From assembly GCF_014695375.1 (NCBI RefSeq), contig NZ_JACJOG010000024.1, positions 1 to 48,139 of the forward strand: a stretch of 48,139 bases of DNA, given 5' to 3'. The DNA comes from Coleofasciculus sp. FACHB-T130. GTDB lineage: Bacteria; Cyanobacteriota; Cyanobacteriia; Cyanobacteriales; FACHB-T130. Position numbers and translations under genes: made by a program. Within the stretch, counting starts at the first letter, position 1; each line of letters begins with the position of its first letter. Positions 32,897 to 42,449 of this stretch are shown piece after piece. Below the pieces are notes generated by a model, which was not told the origin of the DNA, made no database searches, and worked only from the letters and a program-made list of their open reading frames with translations.

Positions 32897-34096
32897 TCAC
32901 ACCGTTAACTGTATCTGCGTTACCCCTTGGCGCAACTGGCGCTGCCTAGAGAGCCAAGAGAGCCTCACGAGCTTGCCTAGCAGGGGTGCTAGTTGACTTG
33001 CTCCCCATCGCAGCAGTGCGCTTTTACGCAATAGCTCAGCCTGAGCCGCTTCCTGATGTTGAAGCTGCTGCGCTCGAATAATCTCCGGCTCCCGTTCAGC
33101 TTGAATCTTTGGCAATACTGCATCAATTACCGCATCTGTTGCCCCTTCACAAAACAGGGGAACTAGATGATTTGCTGCAACAATTACATCTCGTAAAGCC
33201 ATATTGATGCCTTGGGCGCGAATCGGTGACATCGGGTGAACAGCATCGCCTAGCAACAGTAATCCTGGTGCATACCAACGCGGACAACGCCCGACGACAA
33301 CAGATAACAGAACAGGCCGTTCAATAGTTTCTACATGAGTCCGGATATGCTCGGCTAACCACGGGGGCGATGCAGAAGCCAAAATCTCCGGCCAATCGGC
33401 TTGCTTCCAGTCTATAGGCGCATCGTCATGGAGTGCCCAGCCTATCTGAAGATTCCCGGACGTAGAGCGAAACAGCCCAAATGCATTGCGATCGCGCACA
33501 ATCGAATAAAATACGTTCTCGGATTCAAAGCGATCGCTATCAGCCAATTTAAACCAAAGAATATCAAAGCTTCCGGACTGTTGTTCTAGAGGCAAGTTAG
33601 CTCGCTGCCGAACAACAGAATTCCGACCATCTGCCCCTATGACTAGATTCGCAGAAATAGAGCGATCGTTACCCAGCTTTACGCCCGAAACCCGGCGATC
33701 GCTCCACTGCAAATCTTGCACAGGCTCACCCTGCACAAACTCAAAGTTGGGATAAGTATTTGCCTTGTCAATTACTGCTTCTAGGAAAGCTGGCTGTGAG
33801 ACGAGGGTGCAGGGCTTACCACCCGGTTCGATTGGCTCATCAACTCGAAACAAAAACCGATTCTCAATCAGAACTTCCCAGGCATCCAAAGGTCGATGAG
33901 GGATGCTCTCTAGCACAGACGACAATCCCATCTGCTCTAGAGCATCTAGCCCACTAGTCATCAGTCCCTCACCGCGAAAAACTCTCCGGAAGTTACGGGA
34001 GGATTCAATCAGTTTGACGGCGATGCCACGTTTCACGAGAAGCAGTGCAAGCGTTGCACCAGCAGGCCCAGCTCCGACAATTACAACCTGAGTCAT
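32897..34096 (-). CDS. FAD-dependent aromatic-type monooxygenase
   Basis: The 399-residue protein is a class A flavin monooxygenase. Landmarks are the GAGPAG dinucleotide motif at residues about 9-14 (VVIVGAGPAGATLALLL), the DG motif (LVIGADGRNSVVRQ), and the GD motif LLLLGDAVHPMSPIRAQGINMALRD that binds the FAD ribityl and pyrophosphate. The C-terminus is Arg/Leu-rich and helical. Members hydroxylate phenols or act in natural product pathways; the substrate is unknown. The start is the ATG at 34096; the frame extends one GTG codon upstream. It is divergent from the pirin gene. Confidence 0.9.
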   Translation of the reverse strand: MTQVVIVGAGPAGATLALLLVKRGIAVKLIESSRNFRRVFRGEGLMTSGLDALEQMGLSSVLESIPHRPLDAWEVLIENRFLFRVDEPIEPGGKPCTLVSQPAFLEAVIDKANTYPNFEFVQGEPVQDLQWSDRRVSGVKLGNDRSISANLVIGADGRNSVVRQRANLPLEQQSGSFDILWFKLADSDRFESENVFYSIVRDRNAFGLFRSTSGNLQIGWALHDDAPIDWKQADWPEILASASPPWLAEHIRTHVETIERPVLLSVVVGRCPRWYAPGLLLLGDAVHPMSPIRAQGINMALRDVIVAANHLVPLFCEGATDAVIDAVLPKIQAEREPEIIRAQQLQHQEAAQAELLRKSALLRWGASQLAPLLGKLVRLSWLSRQRQLRQGVTQIQLTV

Positions 34097-34316
34097 CACT
34101 TTAAAACTGCTTTGAATGATTTGAGAATACCAAAGTTATCTGTGCCATCTAACTCCTAGCAATAGCGTGGCACAGCCAAAATGAGGTAAGCAGCTCCAGG
34201 CTGTAGAGAAGATGCGATCAACAATCTGTATCCCTAATCAAAAGGAAGAAGCTGATATAGCTCTAAGATTAGAAAATTAATCAGGCTTTGGTCAGAATTA
34301 CGGGGTAATCTTTGCT

Positions 34317-35213
34317 ATGTCCAACAGCATTGGTGATGTTCTTGAACCCGAAGTTAAAGATTTGGGCGGATTTGAGGCGAGGCGCATCTTGCCTCACGCA
34401 ACTCGGCAGATGGTTGGACCATTCATCTTTTTCGACCATCTCGGCCCAGCTACCTTTGCACCGGGTCAAGGGATGGATGTGCGACCGCATCCGCATATCA
34501 ATTTAGCAACACTGACTTACTTGTTTGAAGGGGTGCTGCTCCATAGCGATAGTCTCAAGGTTGTTCAAGAAATTCATCCCGGAGCAGTGAACTGGATGAC
34601 TGCGGGTCGTGGCATTGTCCATTCGGAGCGAACGCCCAATGCGGTTCGGAGTCGCGAAAGACGGCTACATGGTATCCAGACGTGGCTCGCACTTCCTTCG
34701 GAACATGAGGAGACCGAACCTTGGTTTCGTCACTACCCAGCGACTGACATCCCCGCTTGGCAAGATGGGGGTGTCTCAATCACACTAATTGCAGGGCAGG
34801 CCTATGGTCGCACATCACCCGTTCAAACGTTCTCGCCGATGATTTACCTCGATGTCCAACTGCCGAGTGGAACCCAGTTCACGCTGCCTCCGGACTATAG
34901 TGAGCAAGCCGTCTACAGCGTTACAAACGGTCTGAGCATAGATGGCGAACCGCTGGAGCCACAACGAATGATCGTACTGAAACCTAAGCAGACTGTGAGC
35001 ATTAGTGCGAAAGCTGACGCTCGTTGCATTGTGGTAGGTGGTGAACCTGTCGGTGAGCGGCACAAGTGGTGGAATTTTGTTTCTAGTCGCCTCGATCGCA
35101 TTGAGCAAGCGAAAGCGGACTGGAAGAACGGACGGTTTGAGCAGGTTCCACATGAAACCGAGTTTATCCCGCTGCCTGAAGAACCCCTCTCGCGACCTGA
35201 ACAACCTCTTTAA
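34317..35213 (+). CDS. Pirin-family cupin protein
   Basis: The 298-residue protein has the pirin arrangement of two cupin halves. DVRPHPHINLATLTYLFEG and the later MTAGRGIVHSERTP hold the metal-binding histidines and glutamate of the N-terminal cupin. Pirins bind iron and act as redox-sensing regulators or quercetin dioxygenases. Which role applies is not visible. The C-terminal WWNFVSSRLDRIEQAKADW is also typical. It is divergent from the FAD monooxygenase, with 220 bp between the starts. The gene is GC-richer than its surroundings. Confidence 0.9.
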   Translation: MSNSIGDVLEPEVKDLGGFEARRILPHATRQMVGPFIFFDHLGPATFAPGQGMDVRPHPHINLATLTYLFEGVLLHSDSLKVVQEIHPGAVNWMTAGRGIVHSERTPNAVRSRERRLHGIQTWLALPSEHEETEPWFRHYPATDIPAWQDGGVSITLIAGQAYGRTSPVQTFSPMIYLDVQLPSGTQFTLPPDYSEQAVYSVTNGLSIDGEPLEPQRMIVLKPKQTVSISAKADARCIVVGGEPVGERHKWWNFVSSRLDRIEQAKADWKNGRFEQVPHETEFIPLPEEPLSRPEQPL

Positions 35214-35395
35214 AAGGCTACCTCAAACTTGTTTTAACGCTGTTCAGCCCTACCTGTTTAAAATTATCTTTCTTAGGTACAGGAGCTTATTCCTATTGAG
35301 GCGTGGCGGCAGCTTGTTGCATCCAAAAATCATTCCATCAGCGCTATGCTCGCTTATGCGGGATTGTTTAGCTCCGTGCAGGGAAGGAAGAAGAT

Positions 35396-36772
35396 ATGCG
35401 AAAACTCTTGCAAACAACGGCTGAATTGGCGATTCGCTATCTTGAAGGCTTAGACGCTCGTAACGTTGAGCCAACGGAGGCAGCGATCGCTAATCTCATC
35501 CAGTTTGATGAACCTCTTCCCAATCAGCCTGTCGAAGCTGAACTCGTCTTGCAACTACTCGATGAAATTGGTTCACCCGCATCAATAGCACAGGCAGGCT
35601 CCCGCTTCTTCGGGTTTGTTACGGGTGGTTCCCTGCCTGCCGCCTTGGCAGCTAACTGGCTAGCTGCCGCGTGGGATCAAAATTGTGGACTCTATCGCAT
35701 CACTCCAGCCACAGCCTTACTAGAACAGGTAGCTCTGCGCTGGCTCCTCGACGTACTGCATCTTCCCGCCGACTGCGGTGGTGCCTTCGTTACGGGAGCA
35801 ACCGTTGCTAACTTTACCGCATTAGCCGCTGCCCGCCACACGGTACTCGAACGAGAGGGTTGGAATGTAGAAGCAGACGGGTTGTTTGGTGCGCCACCGA
35901 TTACGGTTGCCGTCAGCGAGGAAGTACACCCAAGCTTGTTGAAAGCGTTAGGATTGCTGGGATTAGGTCGAAGCCGAGTAGTGAAAGTCCCCGTTGACGG
36001 ACAGGGGCGGATGCGCCCGGAAGCTATTCCCACCCTGATTCGTCCTGCGATTATCTGTACCCAAGTTGGAAATGTGAACACCGGCGCGTGCGATCCAGTT
36101 GGAGCAATTTGCGCTCGCGCCAAGGAAGTGGGAGCCTGGGTGCATGTAGACGGCGCATTCGGACTCTGGGCCGCCGCCGCTCCATCGTTGGCGCACCTCA
36201 CCGCAGGTATGGAAGAGGCAGATTCTTGGGCGACAGATGCTCACAAGTGGTTGAACGTGCCGTATGATAGCGGGTTGGCGTTTGTTCGCGATGCCCAGGC
36301 GTTGCAAGCGGCAATGGCGATTACTGCGGAGTATTTACCCACCGTCAGCGAGCAGCGCAACCCGTCAGACTATACTCCTGAATTGTCAAGGCGTGCGCGT
36401 GGTGTTGAAGTGTGGGCAGCTTTGCGCTCATTGGGTCGTTCTGGTTTGGCAGACTTAATTGAGCGTACCTGTCGCCATGCTAGACATTTTGCCAAGGAGT
36501 TGAAAGCTGCGGGTTATCCCATTCTCAACGATGTGGTGTTGAATCAAGTCTTAGTGTCGTTTGGGGATGCAGAAACGACCCATCGAGCGATCGCCGATAT
36601 TCAAGCCGAGGGGACTTGTTGGTGTGGCAGTACGCTTTGGCAAGGGCAGACGGCGATGCGAATTAGTGTTTCGTCTTGGGCAACAACGGATGCTGATGTA
36701 GAAAAAAGTTTGGCAGCTATGCTGCGAGTAGCTGGGAAATATTGTTCTCCTTACGAGAAGAACCGCTCATAA
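35396..36772 (+). CDS. PLP-dependent group II decarboxylase
   Basis: The 458-residue protein belongs to the group II decarboxylases (aromatic amino acid, glutamate or cysteine-sulfinate type). The PLP lysine lies in SWATDAHKWLNVPYDSG and the preceding HVDGAFGLWAA carries the PLP-binding aspartate. AFVTGATVANFTALAAAR is the cofactor phosphate loop. Its substrate is not clear from the sequence. GGAAGGAAG just before 35396 is a strong ribosome-binding site. The 3' end overlaps the minus-strand toxin gene by 22 bp (36751-36772). Confidence 0.9.
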   Translation: MRKLLQTTAELAIRYLEGLDARNVEPTEAAIANLIQFDEPLPNQPVEAELVLQLLDEIGSPASIAQAGSRFFGFVTGGSLPAALAANWLAAAWDQNCGLYRITPATALLEQVALRWLLDVLHLPADCGGAFVTGATVANFTALAAARHTVLEREGWNVEADGLFGAPPITVAVSEEVHPSLLKALGLLGLGRSRVVKVPVDGQGRMRPEAIPTLIRPAIICTQVGNVNTGACDPVGAICARAKEVGAWVHVDGAFGLWAAAAPSLAHLTAGMEEADSWATDAHKWLNVPYDSGLAFVRDAQALQAAMAITAEYLPTVSEQRNPSDYTPELSRRARGVEVWAALRSLGRSGLADLIERTCRHARHFAKELKAAGYPILNDVVLNQVLVSFGDAETTHRAIADIQAEGTCWCGSTLWQGQTAMRISVSSWATTDADVEKSLAAMLRVAGKYCSPYEKNRS

Positions 36773-37014
36773 TCGTCATGGCTACCGATCCAGAACCATG
36801 TAACTGTATCACCATCTAATATCCCAAGTGCCCGATAACCTCGCGTTACTCGAACAGACCAAATATCCTCTTGGCTATTGATGCACTTGAAATGTAAAGA
36901 CGGGTGAAATGGATTGTTTGCCCACAGCCGATAAGCTTTCCTGGCACTCTGCCTGACATCATTGCTTAACTGTCGGTACTCAACCCAAAATGAGGGAAGA
37001 ACTGCCGACTTCAT
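36751..37014 (-). CDS. RelE/ParE-superfamily toxin, second copy
   Basis: The 87-residue toxin shares NPFHPSLHFK, IWSVRVTRGYRALG and WFWIGSHDDYERF with the toxin at 12317-12586, so the two are paralogues. Its ATG overlaps the antitoxin stop by 4 bp (ATGA), giving translational coupling. Its 3' end overlaps the end of the decarboxylase gene by 22 bp, transcribed convergently. The target (mRNA or gyrase) is not decidable. Confidence 0.85.
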   Translation of the reverse strand: MKSAVLPSFWVEYRQLSNDVRQSARKAYRLWANNPFHPSLHFKCINSQEDIWSVRVTRGYRALGILDGDTVTWFWIGSHDDYERFFS

Positions 37015-37241
37015 AGTTGCTCGTAGTCCATTGCAGTAGCTTGCTCCTCAGCAATTTCCTGTTTGGCTCGTTTGGCAGCAGCAATAAGGTTTTGTTGTGT
37101 TCTCTGGAAAGATTCATTCCATCGAATTTCATCTTGCAACTCGTCAATGTAGTCTCGAAGATGCTCTGCAACTTGCGCCTGTACATCAACAGGCAAAGAC
37201 TCCATCATCTTTACTACTGTGGCAATCGCTGCTGATGACAT
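37011..37241 (-). CDS. Antitoxin of the second RelE/ParE-type pair
   Basis: The 76-residue acidic protein precedes its toxin and overlaps it by 4 bp. It reads MSSAAIATVVKMMESLPVDVQAQVAEHLRDYIDELQDEI, with a helical leader like that of other cyanobacterial RelE/ParE-type antitoxins, and a Lys/Glu-rich tail that likely wraps the toxin. Similarity to the 12102-12320 antitoxin is limited to the leader style. It should autoregulate the promoter upstream of 37241. Confidence 0.8.
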   Translation of the reverse strand: MSSAAIATVVKMMESLPVDVQAQVAEHLRDYIDELQDEIRWNESFQRTQQNLIAAAKRAKQEIAEEQATAMDYEQL

Positions 37242-37482
37242 GGTGTACTGCTCTCATGCGACATTCTGTATTCTAGTATGAGCGATCGCACAGCATATCA
37301 GAGGTGATCGCTCGATAAATCCTCTTAGCACTCGCATCGGATACTGGCAAGATAGCAACTGTAGTCATGTCCTTACCTGAGAGCCTCTTGCTCACCAATT
37401 ATAGTTGGCTTAACTCTAGATATAGATTCTAGGAGCTTGCCTTTACCTCACCTCATCACCTCATCTGAAATAATTAGGTGAA

Positions 37483-39207
37483 TTAGGTAATCTTATAATC
37501 CCAATACCTCATTGCAAAGTTTACGATTTTGCTCTGCCGCTCAATAAGGGATGTTTCATCCCACGCACCAGTATTCGAGTTAGTAAATTTGCTCAGTTCT
37601 TGCTGACAGCGAAATTTTGAATGCTGATAGAAGCTATGATATTTCATATTAAAAGGTAGATTTGATTTGGCGGAATTTTCCCAAGATATATCAATCACCA
37701 AATTTCCAATACTATGGATATAAGTACTCCGGAAACGTGCATCCATCCACGGATGAATTTCCCTAGGAGTCTGGGAAATGATATGCTCAATCGAGAGACC
37801 TCTGTACTGACGAAACCCTATCTGTGCATCTTCCTGGAACTCAGTTCGTCGAAGGTAATTTTCATACTGCCAAAATAGATAGTTCAAATCATTTAATGAA
37901 ATAGCGTCATAAAACTCTGATGAAATAAGTCGGTTCTGAAACTCACGATCACTACAGAACTCACCAACAATATCCTTAAGAGCTGATATTAAAATCTCAA
38001 AGTCTCCTCTGAAGTTTTGTGCTAACTCATATAGCCGCTTTAGGATTACAGTATTTTTTAGTTTTCGCTTTCGTATTCCATACACTCGGAAACTTATAAT
38101 TTCCATAAGTTTCGTTACTCGCTCAAAATTATGGTACTCTTGGCTATCGTCATACTTCAAAGATACGAGGAGTAATGGCCAGAAATTTGCAACTCGATTT
38201 AGATGAAAAAGATTTAGTAAGTTTCCCCTGAGATTTTTGGAGATTTGGTTAACTATTGCAAAACTTTCTCTCAATTCACATGAGTACTCATCTATAAATT
38301 TTGTTGCTTCAGCAAAAGTAGCAGGATTCGCTGTAAGTGAGTTAATTCTTTCCTTTATCAACCCTAAATGGATTGAATAATCCTTTTGAGTGTCTGTTCT
38401 TACATTAGCCTCAAAAGCTATATAGTGATTTCGCAAGATAACATCTTCGCTAATTAAAAGGTTAGGAGTAGTCTCTTCGTAATGCCTGTATATCTCACCA
38501 AACCGATTCTGTATTGTTTTCAGATAGCTATCTGGATCATCAGCTGCAAGATAAACCTTATACATCAAAAAACTTTTGATTTTTTCAAGACTTGTGAGGG
38601 GTTTACCCCGGTCGTTAGTTGTCTCAAAAATCAGTGTTGCTTCTGCATTATTGAGAACTGCATATGTTAGCACTTTCGCATTCTCAATCTTCTCACGAAG
38701 CTCACGCAAGTTTTCAAGATTACGCTTTTGTAATTCTTTAGTAAAGAAGTTTTTTGCCTCGAGTAAACGACGTTGTGAAGGGGTACCAATTAAGCTTTCG
38801 GCGTTATCATAATCTTCTAATATACACTTACAAAAAAACTGTTGATCATATTCCAGCACTCGTAACTTATATTCATTTCGGTACTGTACGTATGTTTCGC
38901 GCAGAATTGATACATCGTCACCCAAAAACTCAAGTTGCTCAAGCAACAGCCGCATAAAAATTGTGAGTGTTGTCAGCCTTTGTTGACCATCTACAATGTC
39001 GATTATCTTGAAATACCCCTCACTATCTCCTATTTGCAGTAGGATTGTGCCAAAGAAGTAATCTTTGCCTAAAGCCTGGTTATCGAGATCGCTAATAAAA
39101 TCTTGCAGCTGCTTTGTTTCCCATGCGTATGCACGTTGATACTTCGGAATGTTGAAAATTCTGCGGCTCTCAAAGAGATCACTGATAGCCTTCTGTCCGT
39201 TTTCCAT
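37483..39207 (-). CDS. DUF262/DUF1524 (GmrSD-like) nuclease
   Basis: The 574-residue protein has an N-terminal DUF262 domain with the ParB/Srx-like motif DIVDGQQRLTTLTIF at about residues 68-82 and FNIPKYQRAYAW near the start. The C-terminal third contains a DUF1524 HNH-type nuclease, LSIEHIISQTPRE followed by SIGNLVIDISWENSAKSNLPFNMK. This pairing is the GmrSD/type IV restriction layout known to cut modified phage DNA, and a single fused chain is common. The gene is AT-richer than most here and stands alone on the minus strand. Substrate modification is unknown. Confidence 0.88.
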   Translation of the reverse strand: MENGQKAISDLFESRRIFNIPKYQRAYAWETKQLQDFISDLDNQALGKDYFFGTILLQIGDSEGYFKIIDIVDGQQRLTTLTIFMRLLLEQLEFLGDDVSILRETYVQYRNEYKLRVLEYDQQFFCKCILEDYDNAESLIGTPSQRRLLEAKNFFTKELQKRNLENLRELREKIENAKVLTYAVLNNAEATLIFETTNDRGKPLTSLEKIKSFLMYKVYLAADDPDSYLKTIQNRFGEIYRHYEETTPNLLISEDVILRNHYIAFEANVRTDTQKDYSIHLGLIKERINSLTANPATFAEATKFIDEYSCELRESFAIVNQISKNLRGNLLNLFHLNRVANFWPLLLVSLKYDDSQEYHNFERVTKLMEIISFRVYGIRKRKLKNTVILKRLYELAQNFRGDFEILISALKDIVGEFCSDREFQNRLISSEFYDAISLNDLNYLFWQYENYLRRTEFQEDAQIGFRQYRGLSIEHIISQTPREIHPWMDARFRSTYIHSIGNLVIDISWENSAKSNLPFNMKYHSFYQHSKFRCQQELSKFTNSNTGAWDETSLIERQSKIVNFAMRYWDYKIT

Positions 39208-39401
39208 CGTGCTTTTTCTCTAGCTCAAAGAAGCCGTATATGAAAGATTCTTGTCCATTTAATCTTAACGCAGACCTAATTACTAGGATATTTGTACTGA
39301 TTAGAGTCAATATTAGGACGGTAGGTGCGATCGCACAGTCTGGATGTAAAGGATGAGCGGTAGGAGCGATCGCATCTTCCCCCCTTTTCCACCACCAATC
39401 C

Positions 39402-40019
39402 TCAAACTGGCTTTAGTTCCAAACTGCGCCACAAGTACCACGAAGCGATACTGCAATAAGGCTTCCACTTTTGTCCGAAACGTTCTGTAGTCTTGCGGTC
39501 AGGAAGTGCCTCAAGATTGTAGAGTTTCCGAATGCCTGCACGTACACCCAAGTCATCCACGGGCAAGACATCCAACCGCTTGAGACGGAAAATCAAGAGC
39601 ATCTGCACAGTCCAACGTCCGACACCTTTCACCCGCGTCAGAGTCTTGATAATCGACTCATCCTCCATGACTTCCAACTCCTCAATCGTGGGCAATCCAT
39701 CAAGCGCATGATGCGCCAAGTCCTTGATATAAGAGATTTTGGGACGCGAAATTCCCACGCTGCGAAGGACTTCATCCGGCGTGTCGAGGACATCTTGCGC
39801 TGAAGGAAACAGAGTGTCCGGGTAAAGCTGGAGAAACCTTTCGTGGATGACTTTAGCCACCTTGGTAGAAAGTTGTTGGTGGAGAATTGACCGGGATAGG
39901 CAAAAGAACAAGTCTCCTTCCAGTTCGTACTGATTCAGTTGACACGCACCAATTTGGTCAATGAGTCGTCCCAGGATAGGGTCGGAATCCTTAAGAAAGT
40001 CAATGGCGATCGCGTACAT
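39402..40019 (-). CDS. AlkA-like DNA-3-methyladenine glycosylase
   Basis: The product is 205 residues from the ATG at 40019 (an upstream TTG at 40022 is less likely). It has the helix-hairpin-helix GPD fold of the AlkA/Ogg superfamily: LTRVKGVGRWTVQMLLIF is the HhH-GPD motif, and RLDVLPVDDLGVRAG carries the catalytic aspartate. LILHQQLSTKVAKVIHERF-like segments (SILHQQLSTKVA) form the earlier helix. It removes alkylated bases in base-excision repair. Shorter than E. coli AlkA and lacking its N-terminal domain, it resembles Mag-type enzymes. It is 27 bp from the ion-channel gene on the same strand, so may be co-transcribed. Confidence 0.9.
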   Translation of the reverse strand: MYAIAIDFLKDSDPILGRLIDQIGACQLNQYELEGDLFFCLSRSILHQQLSTKVAKVIHERFLQLYPDTLFPSAQDVLDTPDEVLRSVGISRPKISYIKDLAHHALDGLPTIEELEVMEDESIIKTLTRVKGVGRWTVQMLLIFRLKRLDVLPVDDLGVRAGIRKLYNLEALPDRKTTERFGQKWKPYCSIASWYLWRSLELKPV

Positions 40020-40045
40020 CAATACAAAAAGATTGAAACTGAAAT

Positions 40046-41941
40046 TTAGTTTTCCGCTAATAGAACGATCGTATCTTGCGGGGCAAACGTAATCAGTTGA
40101 TCTTTTTTGGGATTGATCGTCACCCCATAAGCTCTACCTGAATTATTAGCATCCGCTTTACAACGATAGCCAATTGCCGATTCACCACGTTGCTTGGCGG
40201 CTTCAACAACTGTGTAAAAATTAACGGGATGATCGAGCGCAACATACTCACCGACAGGCTTAAGATAAATTTCTGAGCCTTCAGGACTAAAGAGATCGGC
40301 AAACACAGCATTGAGGCTTTTCTGTTCGGAAACTTGAGCCAGCAGCCGACTAACAATTTGCTCACTGATGACAAAATCATCCGGGCGAGCCACTTGTGCC
40401 AAGGCTTGATTTCGCAAATCTAAAATTTCCGTGACAACCTGAAAATTGCACTTATAGCGATCGGCAATATCCCGCAGATAAAGCAATGTAATCAAGATTT
40501 GAGCATCCGCTTGCTCTGGTTCTAAGTCAGTATTGCAGAGTACAAGAACATGATTGTATTTAGTTAAGTCGAGGCTTTCTAATACCTGACGCTCGGTAGG
40601 ATTTCCCTGAGAATACCGCACAGTCTGTTGTTGTAAGTTGAGCGATTCAGTTGATACGACCTCAGCCTCTGGAAACTCAGCAACGACTGTAACGGTGGAG
40701 CCGGGAGCAACGTAACGATCGAGTAGTTGAATAATGGTAGAAATCCGGTCATTCCATCCCAAAATTAAGGTGTTTTCTGCGGCAGCGATCGCATTTTTCT
40801 CTTTAACTTGAATCGCTTGACGATCGATAGGGATATTAGATAGTTGAGACAGATGAATGGTACTGTCATCTTCGCTAATCAAAACAAGTTGTTCGTTGGG
40901 TTGTAACGACCTGTCGATCGGTGGATTAAGCTGGATCGTCTCATCAGCGTGTTTAATTCCCAGTACCGCAGAATCGTTGTAGGCTAAAAGCGCATCGCCG
41001 TAGGTTTTTCCTTGTAAAGTTGGTTCTGCTTTGATATAGATTTCATTCCCACTAAAGTCAAGTAGCTCCATGTAAACCGTTGATAAGCCTGATTGACGAC
41101 AAGTTTGCACGACGATCCGCGAGATGAGATCGTTCGTCAGTAAAACCTCTATGTCGTTGCGTCCGATTAGACTAACAACGTCGGAACTCTTGGGGTCTTG
41201 AACTTGAGCAACGATGTGATAAGGCTGGGACACGCTGCGCGGAATACTGGTAATTGCCAGCAGAGTTTTTATGAGTTGAATATCAGCATGGGCATTGGAT
41301 GAGCTTAGAATCACGATTGAGCGTGCCGTTTGGACGTTAACCATCCCTAAGTCAGTAATATTGCTGGGACTACCCGTGCGACAAACTAAGCGAATTTTGG
41401 AACGTTTACCCAAGATATTAGAAAGGGTATCTTCCATCTGTACTTTGTCCTCTTCACTGAGAATGACAATGCAAGTACCGGGTCGATTGGCATTAGCAAG
41501 GGTGAGTTCTGAGATGAGGGTAAATACTTGCAGCGACCAACCCAAAATTACAATGTGATCGGTTTCAACGACACGGGAACGTCCTTTCCGTAAGTCTTCT
41601 AGCTTCGTATCGATGCCGCTACTGAGAATGCCGATTAGGGTACTGATGATGAAGATACCGCCAAAGGTGACAAAGAGCATCGCAAACCGAAATAGCCAGC
41701 CTGTATCGCCGCCCATTGCGCCTGAGTCTAGAGTCCGCATGAAAACGCTCCAAATCGCTTCTAGAGGATGAAGGCGATCGCTTCCTTCCGGCGCAACTCC
41801 GGTGATGCTGACCAAGAACCCCATTAAAAAGATAAAGGCTAGAGAGGTCAAGGCTAATCCGCCAATCAGAGCAACAGTACCTCTAGCCATGAAATTATCG
41901 AACCCGTAGCGGACGCGCTCTGAAAGCGTAATTTTACTCAT
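40046..41941 (-). CDS. CASTOR/POLLUX-like ion channel
   Basis: The 631-residue protein has membrane segments at about 20-44 and 85-110, and an intervening loop (SVFMRTLDSGAMGGDTGW) where the pore and filter would lie. RCK-like NAD(P)-binding modules follow: HIVILGWSLQVFTLISELTLAN and NTLILGWNDRISTIIQLLDRY are their starts. This architecture is the CASTOR/POLLUX/SYM8 family, best known as nuclear-envelope channels in plant root symbiosis, and found also in bacteria. Here it is probably a plasma-membrane potassium or calcium channel. The ATG at 41941 is the only good start. Confidence 0.88.
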   Translation of the reverse strand: MSKITLSERVRYGFDNFMARGTVALIGGLALTSLAFIFLMGFLVSITGVAPEGSDRLHPLEAIWSVFMRTLDSGAMGGDTGWLFRFAMLFVTFGGIFIISTLIGILSSGIDTKLEDLRKGRSRVVETDHIVILGWSLQVFTLISELTLANANRPGTCIVILSEEDKVQMEDTLSNILGKRSKIRLVCRTGSPSNITDLGMVNVQTARSIVILSSSNAHADIQLIKTLLAITSIPRSVSQPYHIVAQVQDPKSSDVVSLIGRNDIEVLLTNDLISRIVVQTCRQSGLSTVYMELLDFSGNEIYIKAEPTLQGKTYGDALLAYNDSAVLGIKHADETIQLNPPIDRSLQPNEQLVLISEDDSTIHLSQLSNIPIDRQAIQVKEKNAIAAAENTLILGWNDRISTIIQLLDRYVAPGSTVTVVAEFPEAEVVSTESLNLQQQTVRYSQGNPTERQVLESLDLTKYNHVLVLCNTDLEPEQADAQILITLLYLRDIADRYKCNFQVVTEILDLRNQALAQVARPDDFVISEQIVSRLLAQVSEQKSLNAVFADLFSPEGSEIYLKPVGEYVALDHPVNFYTVVEAAKQRGESAIGYRCKADANNSGRAYGVTINPKKDQLITFAPQDTIVLLAEN

Positions 41942-42449
41942 CTTGATGGAAGTTTCCTTGCTGCGATGACAAATAGTTTTAGGTGAGGGAGCGGAACTCC
42001 TAATTTTGGATGAATTTCAGGTTCCCTAGTACCTTTCGGTAATCTATATAAGTATTCCCAGATTTACTGGCACTACAGCTATTTTTTGAAAGTTTGTTAC
42101 GAAGGGCTGAGCTGCGTACCTTTTTAGTAGAAGCGATCGCACGTTGCAAAGAATCAATTATTGACCGGATGAAACCCAGGAATATTATGAGGAGTTACTG
42201 TCGCTCGAAGACAAAATAGATAGCTTAGTGTACCGTCACAACTCACAAATGAAGCAAGCTAATTGCCTACGGAAACCAACTTCTAGTACACGATCAGATG
42301 CTGGGCGATCGCTCTCAGTTTAGGTACCGAACTGGGCGAGAGGTGTGAAAATGCGGCTAGCCTTCACTTTGTGAATGGGAGTGCGATCGCCCCATAACAC
42401 CCTTATTAGGGGAGATAGATAACTGCGATCGCCACTAGCTGTCTCATTA
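41942..42449. other. Intergenic region, 508 bp, mostly featureless
   Basis: Scattered HIP1 sites are present. A 52-codon open frame at 42165-42323 (PDETQEYYEELLSLEDKIDS...) reads like a protein fragment but has no start codon near its beginning, so it may be a gene remnant. No RNA gene or clear promoter was found. Confidence 0.4.

Noticed and set aside
35038-35424. Plus-strand frame between pirin and decarboxylase
   Set aside because: Overlaps the pirin 3' end in another frame and runs into the decarboxylase start; the encoded sequence is not protein-like.
42165-42323. 52-codon open frame as a gene
   Set aside because: No start codon near its beginning and no ribosome-binding site; at most a remnant.
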